Counted from the first letter of the stretch, positions 1 to 9,588 are shown. The stretch: DNA of 32,048 bases from JAETTH01 sp964455975 (GCA_964455975.1 CAYVYP010000010.1:1-32048); one strand, 5' to 3'. Numbers and translations are program-made. The notes: generated by a model not told the origin, from the letters alone.

Positions 1-20
1 TTTTTCTGATTTTTATCTGC

Positions 21-158
21 TTTTTGGCAAATAGCTTTTCACTTGCTTTTATTTTTTACAAAGGTATTTATTTTTCAATGTTCGAAGCTATCTGTTTTTG
101 GCAGATTTGTTTTACACTTTATATTCTACCTAATAATTTTATTTTTGGCAAGTAGTTT
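21..158. repeat. Three imperfect TTTTTGGCA repeats in the smc 3' flank
   Basis: The 196 bases at the left edge, downstream of smc, have stops in all frames and I see no gene in them. They hold three similar copies of TTTTTGGCA followed by an A/G-T-A/T stretch and a T-run, at 21-38, 95-112 and 142-158, all in the same direction. They may be a regulatory or structural repeat, or part of an element that continues to the left. No function can be assigned from sequence. Confidence 0.4.
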
Positions 159-196
159 TATAAATTTTGTGATATAATTTGCTTTTCAATTTACAT

Positions 197-3100
197 TTAT
201 TTCATTTTCATTGAAAGTAATTTACTTATTCCGTTTTCCTCCATTGTTACTCCATACACTGTGTCTGCTGCTTCCATTGTTCCTTTTCTATGTGTTATTA
301 CTAAGAACTGTGTTTGCTTTGCAAATTTTTTCAAATATTCTGCAAATCTATATACATTAACATCATCAAGTGCTGCTTCTATTTCATCTAATACACAAAA
401 TGGTGCTGGGTTTATTTTTAGTATTGCAAATAGTAATGCTATTGCTGTAAATGCTTTTTCTCCACCTGATAATAACATCATATTTTGCAATTTTTTACCT
501 GTTGGTTGGACTTGTATATCTATTCCACATTCTAGTATATTCTCTTCATCTTCTAATACTAATTCTGCTTTTCCTCCACCAAATAATTCTTTAAATACTT
601 CATCAAAATTTTTATTTATAATTTCAAACTTTTCTTTAAATCTTTCTTGCATTGTACTTGTAATATCTGTAATTATTTTTCTTAATTTTGCTATTGTATT
701 TTCTAAATCTAACCTTTGCTCACACAAAAAGTCATATCTTTGTTTTGTTTGTTTATATTCTTCTATTGAATCTACATTTATTGAGCCTAAATCTTTAATT
801 TGGTTTCTAATGCTATTTACATTTTTTTGTGCTACTGCTATATTGCTTGGTTTTGTATATTCTGTAGTACTATTTGGTGTTAATTCATACTCTTCCCACA
901 ATTTATTTACCACTTGTTCTAAGTCTTGTTCTATTTTCGTTTTCTTTACATCTATTTTTATAGACTGTTCTTTTATTTCCTCTAGTACTTTAAATTGATG
1001 CAAATATTGTTCTTCTGCTTTTGATAAAATTTTATTTTTTTCAATTCTTTGTTCTTTCAATTCTTGAACTTTTGATGAACTATTAAGTACATTTTCATCT
1101 ATTTGTTTTATTTGTTCTTGCATTTGTATCATACTTTGTTCTAATTGCTCATTTTCTGTTTTTATAATTTCAATTTGACTATCTTTATTTTGAATACTAG
1201 CATTATTATTAGAAATATCTATATTAATTCTTTCAACTATTTCATCTATAGATGCTTTACTTTCATCAAATGAAGATACTGATATTTTTAGATTAGTAAT
1301 ATCAAAATTTAAGTCATCAATATACTTTTGTTCATCTTTATTTATTCTTGCATAATCTTCTACTTCTTCATTTATAGATTTATTTTCTTCTTCTATTTTT
1401 AGTATTTTAGAATTATCTTCATCTTTACCTTTTAATGTTTCTTCTTTTGTTTTTGCTATATTTAATAATTCCTCTTTTAGTTTTTCTATTTTTTGCTCTT
1501 GTTTTAAGATATTTTCTTCTACTGATAATACTTTTTGCTTTTCTGTTGCATATGTTATGTCTGTTTCTTGCATTATCTTTTCTAGACTTATAGCTTCTTC
1601 TAAAACATCTTCTATTTTTTCTTTATATTCTTCTTTTTGAGCTTTTAAGTCTTCTATTTTTAGAGTTAATTTCTTTATTTCTTTTTCTAAACTTTCTATT
1701 TCTCTACTTCTACCTAAAATATTAACTGTTTTTTGTGCTACTGAACCTCCTGTTATACTTCCAGATGGATTTATAACATCTCCTTTTAATGTTACTATTT
1801 TAAATGAATAATTATTTTGTTTTGCTAAACTAATTGCTGCAGGCATATCATCAACTATTACTGTTCTTCCAAGTAAATTAAAAATAATATTTTCATATTT
1901 TTTATCATATTTTATTAAATCTGCTGCAATTCCTATTACACCTTGAATACTATTTTTTATTATTTTATCTACTTTTTTTCCTTTTACAGAAGATATTGGT
2001 AAAAATGATGCCCTTCCTAAATTATTATTTCTTAAAAATTCAACTTGTTTTTTAGCATCTTCTTCTGTGTCTGTAACAATATTTTGAAGTGCTTGTCCTA
2101 AACACATTTCTATTGCTGTTTCATATTCTTTTGGGGCTGTAATTATATTTGCTAATACTCCATGTATTCCATTTTTGTTTTTTTCTGCTTCTAAAAGTAT
2201 TGCTTTAACACTTCTTACATATCCTTCTTTTTCTTTTTCTGTTTCTACTAAGAAATTATATCTTGATTGTTTCATTCTTAGTTCAGATTCTAAAGAATTT
2301 ATTTTTATGTCATAATCTTTAAGTCTTGTATCACTTTCATTTTTCTTTGTTTTTACTATTTCTAAAGATTTTAATATTTCATTTCTTTTAGCTTCTATTT
2401 CATAAAAACCTTTTGAAATTTCACTCTTAGTTAATCTTAAACCATCTAATTCAGATATTCCTAATTGTATTTCTGTTTTTACTGTTTTTTCACGTTTTTC
2501 TAAGTTTTCATAGTTTGCTTCCTTAGTACTTATATCTGCTATTAATTCATATTTTAAGTCTATATTTTGTTCTACTTTTTTCTTTTTTTCTTCTATTTCT
2601 AATTGTTTTCCAGATAATTTTTCTGTTAGTTTGTCTAATTCCTGCTCTTTTTCTTCTAACTCTTTTTGGAACTTTTCTTTATTGGTTGTTAAATTTTCTT
2701 TTTTTGATAATTTTTGCTCTTTTTCTTCTTCTAATTCTTTTATTCTTATTTTTACTGTTTCTAATTCTGATTTATATCTTTGCGAATTTTCTTTGTTATT
2801 TGTTATTCTTTGTTTTGATAATTCTATGTTTGAGCTAATTTGTTCTTTTTGCTTTTCTGCTTCAAATCCAATATTTTGCATACCTTCTACTTGTTCATTT
2901 AATTTTTCCAATTCTTGTTTTAATGTTTCTTTTAAAGTACTTATTTCTTCTTGCTTTTTATTTTCATCTTCATATTGTGTATTTATAATATCTAAATCTT
3001 CTACTATTTGTCCTAACTTTTCTTTATAACTATCAATATTAAATAAAAACAATCCAACTTCAATATTTTTTAATTCTTCTCTTAAATCTAAAAATTTCTT

Positions 3101-3737
3101 TGCTTTTTCTGATTGAACTTTTAATGGTTCTATATTAGATTCTATTTCTGATAAAATATCACTAATTCTTAAAAGATTAAGTTTTGTTTGTTCTAATTTT
3201 TTTTCTGATTCAGCTTTTCTTACTCTGTATTTTACTATTCCAGCTGCCTCTTCAAAAATGTGACGTCTATCTTCAGATTTATTACTTAATATTTCATCTA
3301 TTTTTCCCTGTCCTATTATTGAATATCCGGTCTTTTCCTATTCCTGTATCCATAAATAATTCCAAAATATCTTTTAATCTACAAGGAACTTTATTTATAT
3401 AATACCCTGTTTCTCCACTTCTATATATTTTTCTTGTAACGGTTACTTCTGAATATTCTATTGGAAGTTTTCCATCTGAATTATCAAAAACGATAGAACT
3501 TTCTGCAAATCCTAAAGATTTTCTATTTTGAGTTCCGGCAAAAATAATGTCTTCAGATTTTGCTCCTCTTAAAGACTTCATACTTTGTTCTCCTAAAACC
3601 CATCTTATACTGTCAGATATATTACTTTTTCCTGAACCATTTGGCCCAATTACAGTTGTAATACCTGGCATGAATTCTAATATTGTTTTATCTGCAAAAG
3701 ATTTAAATCCTTGTAGTTCTAATCGTTTTAAATACAT
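197..3737 (-). CDS. smc: Chromosome segregation ATPase SMC, read through one CGGA (+1) site
   Basis: SMC is the DNA-entrapping ATPase of the condensin complex (with ScpA/ScpB) that organises and separates chromosomes. The N-terminal ATPase part has the P-loop GPNGSGKS at about residues 31-38. Two long coiled coils flank a hinge in the middle (the HGVLANII...LGRASFLP region). The C-terminal head carries the signature LLSGGEKAFTA and Walker B CVLDEIEAALDD. The N-terminal frame ends soon after the DTGIGKD motif at a CGG. Skipping one base gives GYSIIGQGKIDEI, the universal SMC continuation, so the whole protein is about 1179 aa, normal for the family. The total length of 3541 bases is 3n+1, as one +1 shift requires. 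The start follows an AAGGCGGT ribosome site. Without the shift only a 147-aa fragment is made. Confidence 0.96.
3326..3329 (-). other. CGGA +1 recoding site in smc (Gly137)
   Basis: The context is AAA GAC CGGA TAT TCA. Normal reading reaches TGA 11 codons after the shift point. Reading CGGA as Gly restores the invariant GYSIIGQG motif next to the nucleotide-binding site. Confidence 0.9.
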
Positions 3738-3792
3738 TTTTCTACCGCCTTAAATGAAAATACGACAAAATAATTACTATTTCATCGTATCT

Positions 3793-3821
3793 ATAATATA
3801 TTAAATTTGTTCATAAATCAA
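3793..3821 (-). promoter_or_regulatory. Sigma-A type promoter of smc
   Basis: On the minus strand there is TTGATT (-35, 3816-3821), a 17-bp spacer and TATTAT (-10, 3793-3798), about 56 bases before the smc start codon. The -35 lies within a 9-bp inverted repeat (3813-3821 with 3832-3840) that overlaps the end of the upstream holin-like gene. Confidence 0.65.
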
Positions 3822-3836
3822 GATTTTTTAATTGAT

Positions 3837-4148
3837 TTATATTTTATTGTTTTTATCTTCATTTTCACAATCTGCTTTATTACACTTTCTTGGTTTTATC
3901 ATTGTTTCATATCCACCTATTGCTCCCCATAAAATTGGTATAATGTTTAGTATTCCTATAATTATTGATAAAACATCATATTTTCCAAGTGCTATTACTC
4001 TTACTGTTCCTATTAAAATTGACATTATCAATGCTATTATTTTAGGATCAACTTTTGTGTATTTTTTTATTAATTGTGTAGTTGCAAGTACAATTCCTAC
4101 ACATCCTGCTAAACTTAATATAAGTTGTACTGTTATAAACTCATCCAT
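3837..4148 (-). CDS. Small membrane protein, phage-holin-like
   Basis: This is a protein of about 103 aa with three or so hydrophobic helices and a charged C-terminal tail rich in Lys, Asn, Glu and two Cys. The N-terminal plan (a short polar start, a helix with LSLAGCVGIVLATTQLI, then KKYTKVDPKIIALIMSILIG) resembles small phage holins. Those form membrane lesions that let a cell-wall hydrolase out. A GGAGAG ribosome site sits 8 bases before the Met at 4148, so I prefer that start over the Met five codons upstream (4163), which lacks one. It is divergent from a C39/SH3b hydrolase, which gives a holin/lysin-like pairing. The family call is by resemblance only; another small membrane protein is possible. 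Confidence 0.55.
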   Translation of the reverse strand: MDEFITVQLILSLAGCVGIVLATTQLIKKYTKVDPKIIALIMSILIGTVRVIALGKYDVLSIIIGILNIIPILWGAIGGYETMIKPRKCNKADCENEDKNNKI

Positions 4149-4292
4149 TAGCTTTCTCTCCATTTCTATTTTCTTTTATATTATTATATGAATATTCTTA
4201 AATTTATGTTTTATTTTGTGGCGTTTTATTTTTTCATTTAATATATTATAATAAGAGTTTTACTCTTAATTAATTTTGAAAGGATGAAAAAT

Positions 4293-4421
4293 ATGTTAGA
4301 TGATAAAATTATTGAAGAATATACAGATGAAATTTCCGAAGTTCCAGAAATTTTAGAAAGTGTTATAGATGATACTATTGTAAATGAAAATGAATTGGAG
4401 GCTGAACCTAATAATGAGTAA
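4293..4421 (+). CDS. 42-aa highly acidic protein overlapping the hydrolase gene
   Basis: This is a short ORF with an AAAGGA ribosome site 8 bases before its ATG. The product has 16 Asp/Glu and a single Lys in 42 residues, no Cys and no membrane segment. Its stop lies inside the start of the next gene (ATGAGTAA, 8-base overlap), which suggests translational coupling. I do not recognise it. By position it could bind or restrain the hydrolase, but that is inference; it could also be a leader ORF that only sets translation of the next gene. Confidence 0.5.
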   Translation: MLDDKIIEEYTDEISEVPEILESVIDDTIVNENELEAEPNNE

Positions 4422-5354
4422 TGTTTATTTTAGTCAAAGAGATCCTAGATGGGCAAATAAAATGTACTCTAGTGTTAATAATGCTAGTCAAACAATTAAA
4501 TCTAGCGGTTGTGGACCAACTTCTTGTGCTATGCTTGTAAGTTCTTTAACAGATACTATTATTTATCCAGATGATATGGCAAATTATTTTGTTTCTGCTG
4601 GTTATAGAACTTCTAATAATGGTACTTCTTGGAGTGCTTTTGGTCGGAGCTGCAAAAAAATATGATTTAGATTTTAAACAAAGTTCTAGTATTGATGATG
4701 CTATAAATTGTTTGCAAAATGCTGGAATGGTAATTTGTAATACTCGTGGTGGAGATACTGCTTTATTTTCTACAAATGGTCATTATATAGTTTTAATTAG
4801 AGTTCAAAATAATAATTTTGTTTTATATGATGCTGATTTGTATAATGGAAAATACACTATAAATGGTAGACAAGGAAAAGTTACTGTAAATGGTAATGAA
4901 GTGATTACTTCTTTTGAAAATATGAAAATTGAAGCTAGACAATATTTTTGTTTTACTCCAAAGGCAAACAATGTTATAAATACAACAGCAAAATATGTTA
5001 GAGTTAATACTTCTTTAAATATAAGAAGTGGACCAGGAACTGAAAATAGTATAATTGGTGGATTACGCAATAATACTTTAGTAACTGTTTTTGAACAAAG
5101 TAATGGTTTTAGTAGAATTGGTGAACGGAAAGTGGGTTTCCTCTGCATATTTAAAAGATTCTCCTTCTGAAACTTTTACTTCTAAAGTAATGACTGTTGT
5201 TCCTAAAATAGGTTTAAATGTAAGAGTTAGCCCTTCTACTTCTTCAAAAATTGTTACTGCTTACCCAAAAGGAACTCGTGTTAGTATTTATGAAATAACA
5301 AATGGTTGGGCTCGTGGTATTAAAGGTTGGATGATGGCTAAATATTTAGCATAA
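4414..5354 (+). CDS. C39-family peptidase with two SH3b wall-binding domains, two CGGA sites
   Basis: This is a predicted cysteine peptidase or amidase acting on cell wall. The N-terminal half (residues 1 to about 190) has FSQRDPRWAN, then the nucleophile Cys in SGCGPTSCAM and the catalytic His in NGHYIVL, typical of the C39_2 fold. Two bacterial SH3 domains follow: LNIRSGPGTENS...GKWVSSAYL and LNVRVSPSTSS...GWMMAKYL. There is no signal peptide, so export would need a holin or lysis, which fits the holin-like neighbour. The reading frame shifts by +1 at two CGGA sites; 941 bases is 3n+2, as two shifts require, giving 312 aa. Without them the peptidase domain ends after about 82 residues. The start at 4414 is chosen from the GGAG upstream and from homology beginning at NVYFSQRD. 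Confidence 0.8.
4645..4648 (+). other. CGGA +1 recoding site in C39 peptidase (Gly78)
   Basis: The context is TTT GGT CGGA GCT GCA. Normal reading hits TGA after six codons including CGG. The shift joins SWSAFG to GAAKKYDLDF and keeps the catalytic His of the peptidase in frame. Confidence 0.88.
5126..5129 (+). other. CGGA +1 recoding site in first SH3b domain (Gly238)
   Basis: The context is GGT GAA CGGA AAG TGG. The shift restores GKWVSSAYL, the conserved end of an SH3b domain, and brings in the second SH3b domain. Unshifted reading ends after 14 codons. Confidence 0.9.
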
Positions 5355-5356
5355 TA

Positions 5357-5385
5357 AAAAGCTCGTGATATTACGAGCTTTTTAT
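5357..5385. terminator. Bidirectional terminator
   Basis: The hairpin AAAAGCTCGT / ACGAGCTTTT (10-bp arms at 5357-5366 and 5373-5382) has T-runs on both strands. It separates the hydrolase gene from the convergent yunB. Confidence 0.85.
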
Positions 5386-6116
5386 TATTGTATTATATCA
5401 ATTGCATTATCTTTATTCATTCCTTCTAAATTATAATAACTATTAGGTACTGTTCCTACTATTACGGCTTCTGCTAATAAAACCTGGTTTACTATACCTT
5501 CTGTTATTGTATTTATAGGTGTTAATATAGTTACATTGCATTTTATTTCCAAATATATTCTATGAATAGTCTGATTTATTCCAGCTGACAAAAATTGAGA
5601 TTTTAAAGTTGTTTCTATATCTCCTATTGAAGATATTTTTATTTTTATATTTGGTCCTAATCCAGATATTAATTTTATTCCTGTAAAACTTCCCAACCTT
5701 ATATAAAATTCTGATGTTTTATTTTCTTTTAAAGAGTGTTGTAATCTTACTGGTATTTCTGATATTATTTCATTTATTGGTATAATATTTGCTTTTATTA
5801 ATGTTATATTTCCATCCTTATCTTTTTCTATTGTAGATAAATCTTTATATTCATATTTTTTCATTATTTCTGTAGCAATATCATTTGATAAAATTGTTGA
5901 TATTTCTTTTGCTTTATTGCTACATTGCATTTCAAATATTGGATATATTGCGTTTATTATTGTATAAAACACAATAATTGCAATTATTATAATTGTACTA
6001 ATTTTACTTATTTTTCTTAGTTTCAAATTATTAAATTTATTATTATTTTCATTAAAAGAAAAAAACATTTTAATCTTTGGAATTCTTATTCTCAACCTAG
6101 AATAAATTTTATCCAT
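5385..6116 (-). CDS. yunB: Sporulation protein YunB
   Basis: YunB is a sigma-E-type sporulation protein of unknown biochemical role, needed for normal spores in Bacillus. The 243-aa product has a basic cytoplasmic N-terminus, one membrane segment at about residues 40-60 (ISTIIIIAIIVFYTIINAIY) and an outer domain. That domain has the family motifs LGSFTGIKLISGLGPNIKIKI and SAGINQTIHRIYLEI. It lies 17 bases after sipL on the same strand, so the two are probably co-transcribed. The ATG has an AAGGA site 7-8 bases upstream. Confidence 0.85.
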   Translation of the reverse strand: MDKIYSRLRIRIPKIKMFFSFNENNNKFNNLKLRKISKISTIIIIAIIVFYTIINAIYPIFEMQCSNKAKEISTILSNDIATEIMKKYEYKDLSTIEKDKDGNITLIKANIIPINEIISEIPVRLQHSLKENKTSEFYIRLGSFTGIKLISGLGPNIKIKISSIGDIETTLKSQFLSAGINQTIHRIYLEIKCNVTILTPINTITEGIVNQVLLAEAVIVGTVPNSYYNLEGMNKDNAIDIIQ

Positions 6117-6133
6117 ATCATTTTCCTTTTCTT

Positions 6134-7681
6134 TTATGCTGTTATTCTATTTTGAACATATCTTGGTATAAATAGCTGTTCTCCTGGCATTATTTTGTTT
6201 GGATCTTCTATTTTATTTACTTTTACAATATCATCTATTGTACTTTTAAATCTTTTTGCTATTTGCCATAAACTATCTCCTGGTTTTACAAAATATATTA
6301 TAATACTGTATGGATTTTGTTCTCTGTTTTCTATTTCTTCTACATCATCAATTATATTAATAACTATATTTTTAGATGTATTTACTATAAAATTTAAATC
6401 CACATTAATGTCAACATTATCATCTGGCATTATTATAAAGTTTTGAGCATTTACTTCTAATGAAGTTTGAATTGCTGTACTTTTTGTTATTTTAGGAATA
6501 TTCATATTAAAATTATATGGAATTGTAACTGTTTTTGTATCTATACTTACAGAATTTGAAGATGAATATATAAATTTTAATGCTACTTCTCCTTCATATA
6601 CTACTTGCTCATTTAATACATCTTGTTTTAGTATTGTTGGTATTACTTCAACATCATATATCTTATTTCCTACTATTTCTGGTATTTTCATACTTTGTCT
6701 TATATTACATATCTCTTTATTTTCTTGTTTATCTATTAGAGTTTTTATTTGATTTTGTTTAAATCTAAAATCTCTTGTTGGACTATATAAATCTTGAATT
6801 ATATCTATTTGCTTATTTTGATAAGCTTTACATGAAAGTTCAATTTCTGCTTCTACATAAATTGAATGCTCTTCTGTTGTATTTGGTTTTATAACTAAGT
6901 TTTTTAATTCATAATTTGTATCTATAATATTATCATCATTAACATCTTGAATATCTACAAATCCTATTGCAGGAATTTTACTTTCTATACAATTAATTCT
7001 ATCATCTTCTGTTAAATACATTATTTTCATATTTATATCTGCTTTTGCTAAAACTTTATTATAGCTAATTTTTATATCTTTATTTATAATTTTCATATCT
7101 ACTTTTAATATTTCTGCTAAATTATCAATATTTTCTATCATTAATGTATCTTTTGCATATATTTTATTTGTTCCAACTCCTATTAAAGAATTAATTCCAA
7201 AACTTTTGTTTAAAACTTGTATATCTTCTTTATTTGAAACACTTTTTATATAATTTTTAGTTTCATTTGAATATACTCTTTGTTTTAATTCTACCATAAC
7301 TTTTATATTTACTTTTCTTCCATTTAAAACTTTGCAATCTATTTGTTTAATTGTTGGCTCTATTTCTAAATTCATATCAGATTTTATGTTTTCAAAATCT
7401 ATCATTTCAGAAAAATCTATACAAGTATTTAGGCTTCTTACTGTGCTTACTTCACCATCTGCTAAATACATTATATATATATTCGTACTTCCTTCTATTT
7501 TTATTTTTCCTTCTAATGCTTCTTTTTTATAAATAAATACATTTCCACTTGTATGAATTGTATTTAATATATCAGGTTTTATGTCTGGAACAATAACATC
7601 TCCTGAAATTGTAATATTTTCTATTTTTTGTCCAACTATTTGATTTATGCATAGACTATCTTTCTCAAAATCTATTGGCAT
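6134..7681 (-). CDS. sipL: SipL-type spore morphogenesis protein (DUF3794 + LysM)
   Basis: SipL is the clostridial partner of SpoIVA that ties the spore coat to the forespore membrane; its role parallels SpoVID of Bacillus. The 515-aa product has repeated SPOCS/DUF3794 modules (for example SGDVIVPDIKPDIL near residue 28, and later SMKIPEIVGNKIYDVEVIPTI) and a C-terminal LysM domain (YFVKPGDSLWQIAKRF...NKIMPGEQLFIP, about residues 460-507). This layout and length match SipL. There is no signal peptide, as expected for a mother-cell cytosolic protein. A strong AAGGAGGG site precedes the start. It stands in a run of sporulation genes and is probably co-transcribed with yunB. Confidence 0.85.
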   Translation of the reverse strand: MPIDFEKDSLCINQIVGQKIENITISGDVIVPDIKPDILNTIHTSGNVFIYKKEALEGKIKIEGSTNIYIMYLADGEVSTVRSLNTCIDFSEMIDFENIKSDMNLEIEPTIKQIDCKVLNGRKVNIKVMVELKQRVYSNETKNYIKSVSNKEDIQVLNKSFGINSLIGVGTNKIYAKDTLMIENIDNLAEILKVDMKIINKDIKISYNKVLAKADINMKIMYLTEDDRINCIESKIPAIGFVDIQDVNDDNIIDTNYELKNLVIKPNTTEEHSIYVEAEIELSCKAYQNKQIDIIQDLYSPTRDFRFKQNQIKTLIDKQENKEICNIRQSMKIPEIVGNKIYDVEVIPTILKQDVLNEQVVYEGEVALKFIYSSSNSVSIDTKTVTIPYNFNMNIPKITKSTAIQTSLEVNAQNFIIMPDDNVDINVDLNFIVNTSKNIVINIIDDVEEIENREQNPYSIIIYFVKPGDSLWQIAKRFKSTIDDIVKVNKIEDPNKIMPGEQLFIPRYVQNRITA

Positions 7682-7729
7682 TTAAATCCCTCCTTAATAT
7701 TTTGTATATATAATGTATATTAAGAAGCA

Positions 7730-7757
7730 AAAAAAAAATTCCTAAAATTAGGAATTC
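7730..7757 (-). terminator. Terminator after veg
   Basis: On the minus strand an 8-bp hairpin (arms 7737-7744 and 7749-7756, AATTCCTA/TAGGAATT) is followed by a run of ten or so T. It ends veg before sipL. Confidence 0.8.
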
Positions 7758-7768
7758 TTTTATTATTT

Positions 7769-8068
7769 TTAAACTTCAATCATTTTATGTTTTTTATTAT
7801 CAATTGCTGGTGGTATAAGTGGACTATAATTTTCTCCGTCATAAACTTGTACTTCAACAGTTCTTGTTAAAATATCTGTATAACTATATGTAACATTTCT
7901 TTCATTTTCCTCATATTTTACAACAAAAATATTTGGATAAACTTTTTCTATAGTAGCTTCTTTTTCAAAGGTTTTACTTCTACCTAAAGATCCTTTAACT
8001 ATTATCTTTTGCCCCATTTTTTCTTCAATGTCTGTTTTTAAATTAGATATGTCATTTTTGCAAATCAT
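7769..8068 (-). CDS. veg: Veg family protein
   Basis: Veg is a small, highly expressed Firmicutes protein linked in Bacillus subtilis to biofilm control; its molecular role is not settled. The 99-aa product shows the family pattern: N-terminal ISNLKTDIEEKMGQKI, then GSLGRSKTFEKEATIEKVYPNIFVVKYEE and the conserved SYSYTDILTRTVEV. Its place next to yabG is the same as in Bacillus. A GTAGGTGAT site precedes the ATG and a terminator follows, so it is probably a single-gene unit. Confidence 0.9.
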   Translation of the reverse strand: MICKNDISNLKTDIEEKMGQKIIVKGSLGRSKTFEKEATIEKVYPNIFVVKYEENERNVTYSYTDILTRTVEVQVYDGENYSPLIPPAIDNKKHKMIEV

Positions 8069-8241
8069 AATATCACCTACTTTATTAAGATGTGCTCATT
8101 GTATCACTTCTAGGGTAAAATGTCAAAGTGTGTAACTTCTTGTAAAGTTATGAAAGTATTGATAATACTATGATTTAAGCTTTTGCTTTTATTTATTACA
8201 ATTGTGTTACATTTATATTTCAGTTGTATTACATATATGTA

Positions 8242-8279
8242 AATAGGTATATATTCAGCACTTTTAATATATACCTATT
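8242..8279. repeat. 14-bp perfect inverted repeat downstream of yabG
   Basis: The arms AATAGGTATATATT (8242-8255) and AATATATACCTATT (8266-8279) enclose a 10-base loop, directly after the yabG stop. No T-run follows on either strand, so it is not a standard terminator; it may be an RNA 3'-end stabiliser or a binding site. The remainder of the 213-bp gap up to veg (8069-8281) presumably holds the veg promoter, but I could not place it with confidence. Confidence 0.6.
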
Positions 8280-8281
8280 AT

Positions 8282-9130
8282 TTATTTATATATTATTGTT
8301 TTTTTTCCTCTAGCTCCTGTTCCTCCAACCCCTCTTGTTCCATCTCTTAATTCTTCAGCTATATCATTTATACTTATATATATTTTTTCATCTGTTAAAG
8401 CTACTTTTTCTGCTACTATTAGAGGGTCAGAAAAGTCTATCAATACTCTTGCTGGAGATGATGCAAAATTAGCACCAGCATTCATTATTGCTTCAAAATA
8501 GCTTTGACATGCTCCGTGCAAAAATTACTAAATCTTTTTTATCTACTGCCCAATTTCTTGCTTCTTTTACAGTATTAATAAAGTGTCTAGAATTTCTATA
8601 ATTATATATATTATTATAATCTGTTCCATTTCTTATCATTCCGGTCATGACCTGTTATTACTAATATATCTGGACTGTATTTATTTAGTAATCCCTTTAT
8701 TAATATTGGTTGTTTATTTTCAGGAATATTTTTTACTATTGCATTTATTCCAACCATTTTATAATATTTATCTGATTTATCACTATACTTTTTATCTCCA
8801 TCTAAATGAAGGACTCTACCTGTATACAGCAATTCTTCACTTCTTTTTTCAATTTTATTTTCAATATTTATTATCTTTTCTCTTTTAGATATACACCTTT
8901 TTATTCTTAATTCTAATTTATTTTCTAAACTTCTTAAATTATTTTCTATTCTTTCTCTTGCAACTAATTCTAAATCTGAAATTGGACTATCTGCCTCTAT
9001 ACGTATTGTTAATCCGTTTCAATAATGCAAAACTACCATTTGTACTTTTTACTATTTTTTCTACTATAAAAAGTATATCTTTTCCATAAGATTTTCTCCC
9101 TACAATATCACCTTTTTTTATTTTATCCAA
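8282..9130 (-). CDS. yabG: Sporulation protease YabG, read through three CGGA sites
   Basis: YabG is a cysteine protease that trims spore coat and cortex-related proteins in the mother cell. Three ORF pieces join into one 281-aa protein through three +1 shifts (849 bases, consistent with three). The joined protein has the N-terminal KKGDIVGRKSYGKDILF, the mid-protein LHLDGDKKY and DILVITGHDG, then NIYNYRNSRHF, AGACQSYFEAI and the C-terminal RGVGGTGARGKK. The start is a TTG at 9130, placed by the GAGGTGAT site just upstream and by family homology beginning within a few residues. Neighbouring veg is conserved synteny with Bacillus. All three shifted glycines are in conserved motifs; without the shifts only about 38 residues would be made. 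Confidence 0.93.
8513..8516 (-). other. CGGA +1 recoding site 3 in yabG (Gly205)
   Basis: The context is TTT GCA CGGA GCA TGT. The shift restores AGACQSYFEA, around a conserved Cys of YabG. Unshifted reading reaches TGA after seven codons. Confidence 0.92.
8640..8643 (-). other. CGGA +1 recoding site 2 in yabG (Gly163)
   Basis: The context is CAT GAC CGGA ATG ATA. The shift completes the conserved TGHDG motif. Unshifted reading ends at TAA after nine codons. Confidence 0.92.
9013..9016 (-). other. CGGA +1 recoding site 1 in yabG (Gly39)
   Basis: The context is TTG AAA CGGA TTA ACA. The shift gives LLKGLTIRIEADSP, matching the conserved N-terminal region of YabG. Unshifted reading ends at TAG after nine codons. 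Confidence 0.9.
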
Positions 9131-9386
9131 AATATATCACCTCGAAATTAAGCTATTATATTTTATGTCGAATTTTGTAATAATGTGACTCTTAAAATTT
9201 AAACTATTTTTGATTTTTTACTTGTATATTATTTATTTATGTGTTATAGTTATAAGCGAAGTGAAACTTCAAAGAATTTAATTATTTATTTATATAGACT
9301 ATTTCCTTCTTTTTAGATAAAAGAGTCGATATGTGTCATAAGTAAAAAAAGTTAATTCGAAAATCTAAAAAGGAGGTACTATACAC

Positions 9387-9551
9387 ATGGCAGACAAAAC
9401 TTTAGTATGTAAAGATTGCGGTGCAGAATTCGTTTTCACAGAAGGTGAACAAGCATTTTACGCAGAAAAAGGTTTCACAAATGAACCTACAAGATGTCCA
9501 GAATGCAGAAAAGCAAGAAAAAATCAAAGAAGAAATAACAACAATTATTAA
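9387..9551 (+). CDS. Small zinc-ribbon protein
   Basis: The 54-aa product has two Cys pairs, CKDC near residues 8-11 and CPEC near 37-40, which form a zinc ribbon, and a basic tail ending in Arg/Asn repeats. It fits the family of probable zinc-ribbon domain proteins common in Clostridia, whose role is unknown; binding to RNA or the ribosome would suit the basic tail, but that is inference. An unusually strong AAAGGAGGT site and a strong terminator suggest high expression as a single gene. The 256-base region upstream contains no other gene; a small hairpin, GAAGTGAAACTTC, lies near 9260. Confidence 0.85.
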   Translation: MADKTLVCKDCGAEFVFTEGEQAFYAEKGFTNEPTRCPECRKARKNQRRNNNNY

Positions 9552-9557
9552 TTCTTT

Positions 9558-9588
9558 AAAAGCTACCTATTTAATTAGGTAGCTTTTT
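9558..9588 (+). terminator. Terminator after the zinc-ribbon gene
   Basis: An 11-bp stem (AAAAGCTACCT at 9558-9568 with AGGTAGCTTTT at 9577-9587) is followed by a T-run. It lies between this gene and the convergent spoIIID and may serve both. Confidence 0.85.

Noticed and set aside
261..998. Plus-strand ORF of 245 codons opposite smc, and similar long antisense ORFs (2631-3029, 6195-6446, 8583-8888, 9588-10019)
   Set aside because: Low-complexity Ser/Phe/Leu/Ile-rich shadows of AT-rich genes on the other strand, without ribosome sites or domain motifs.
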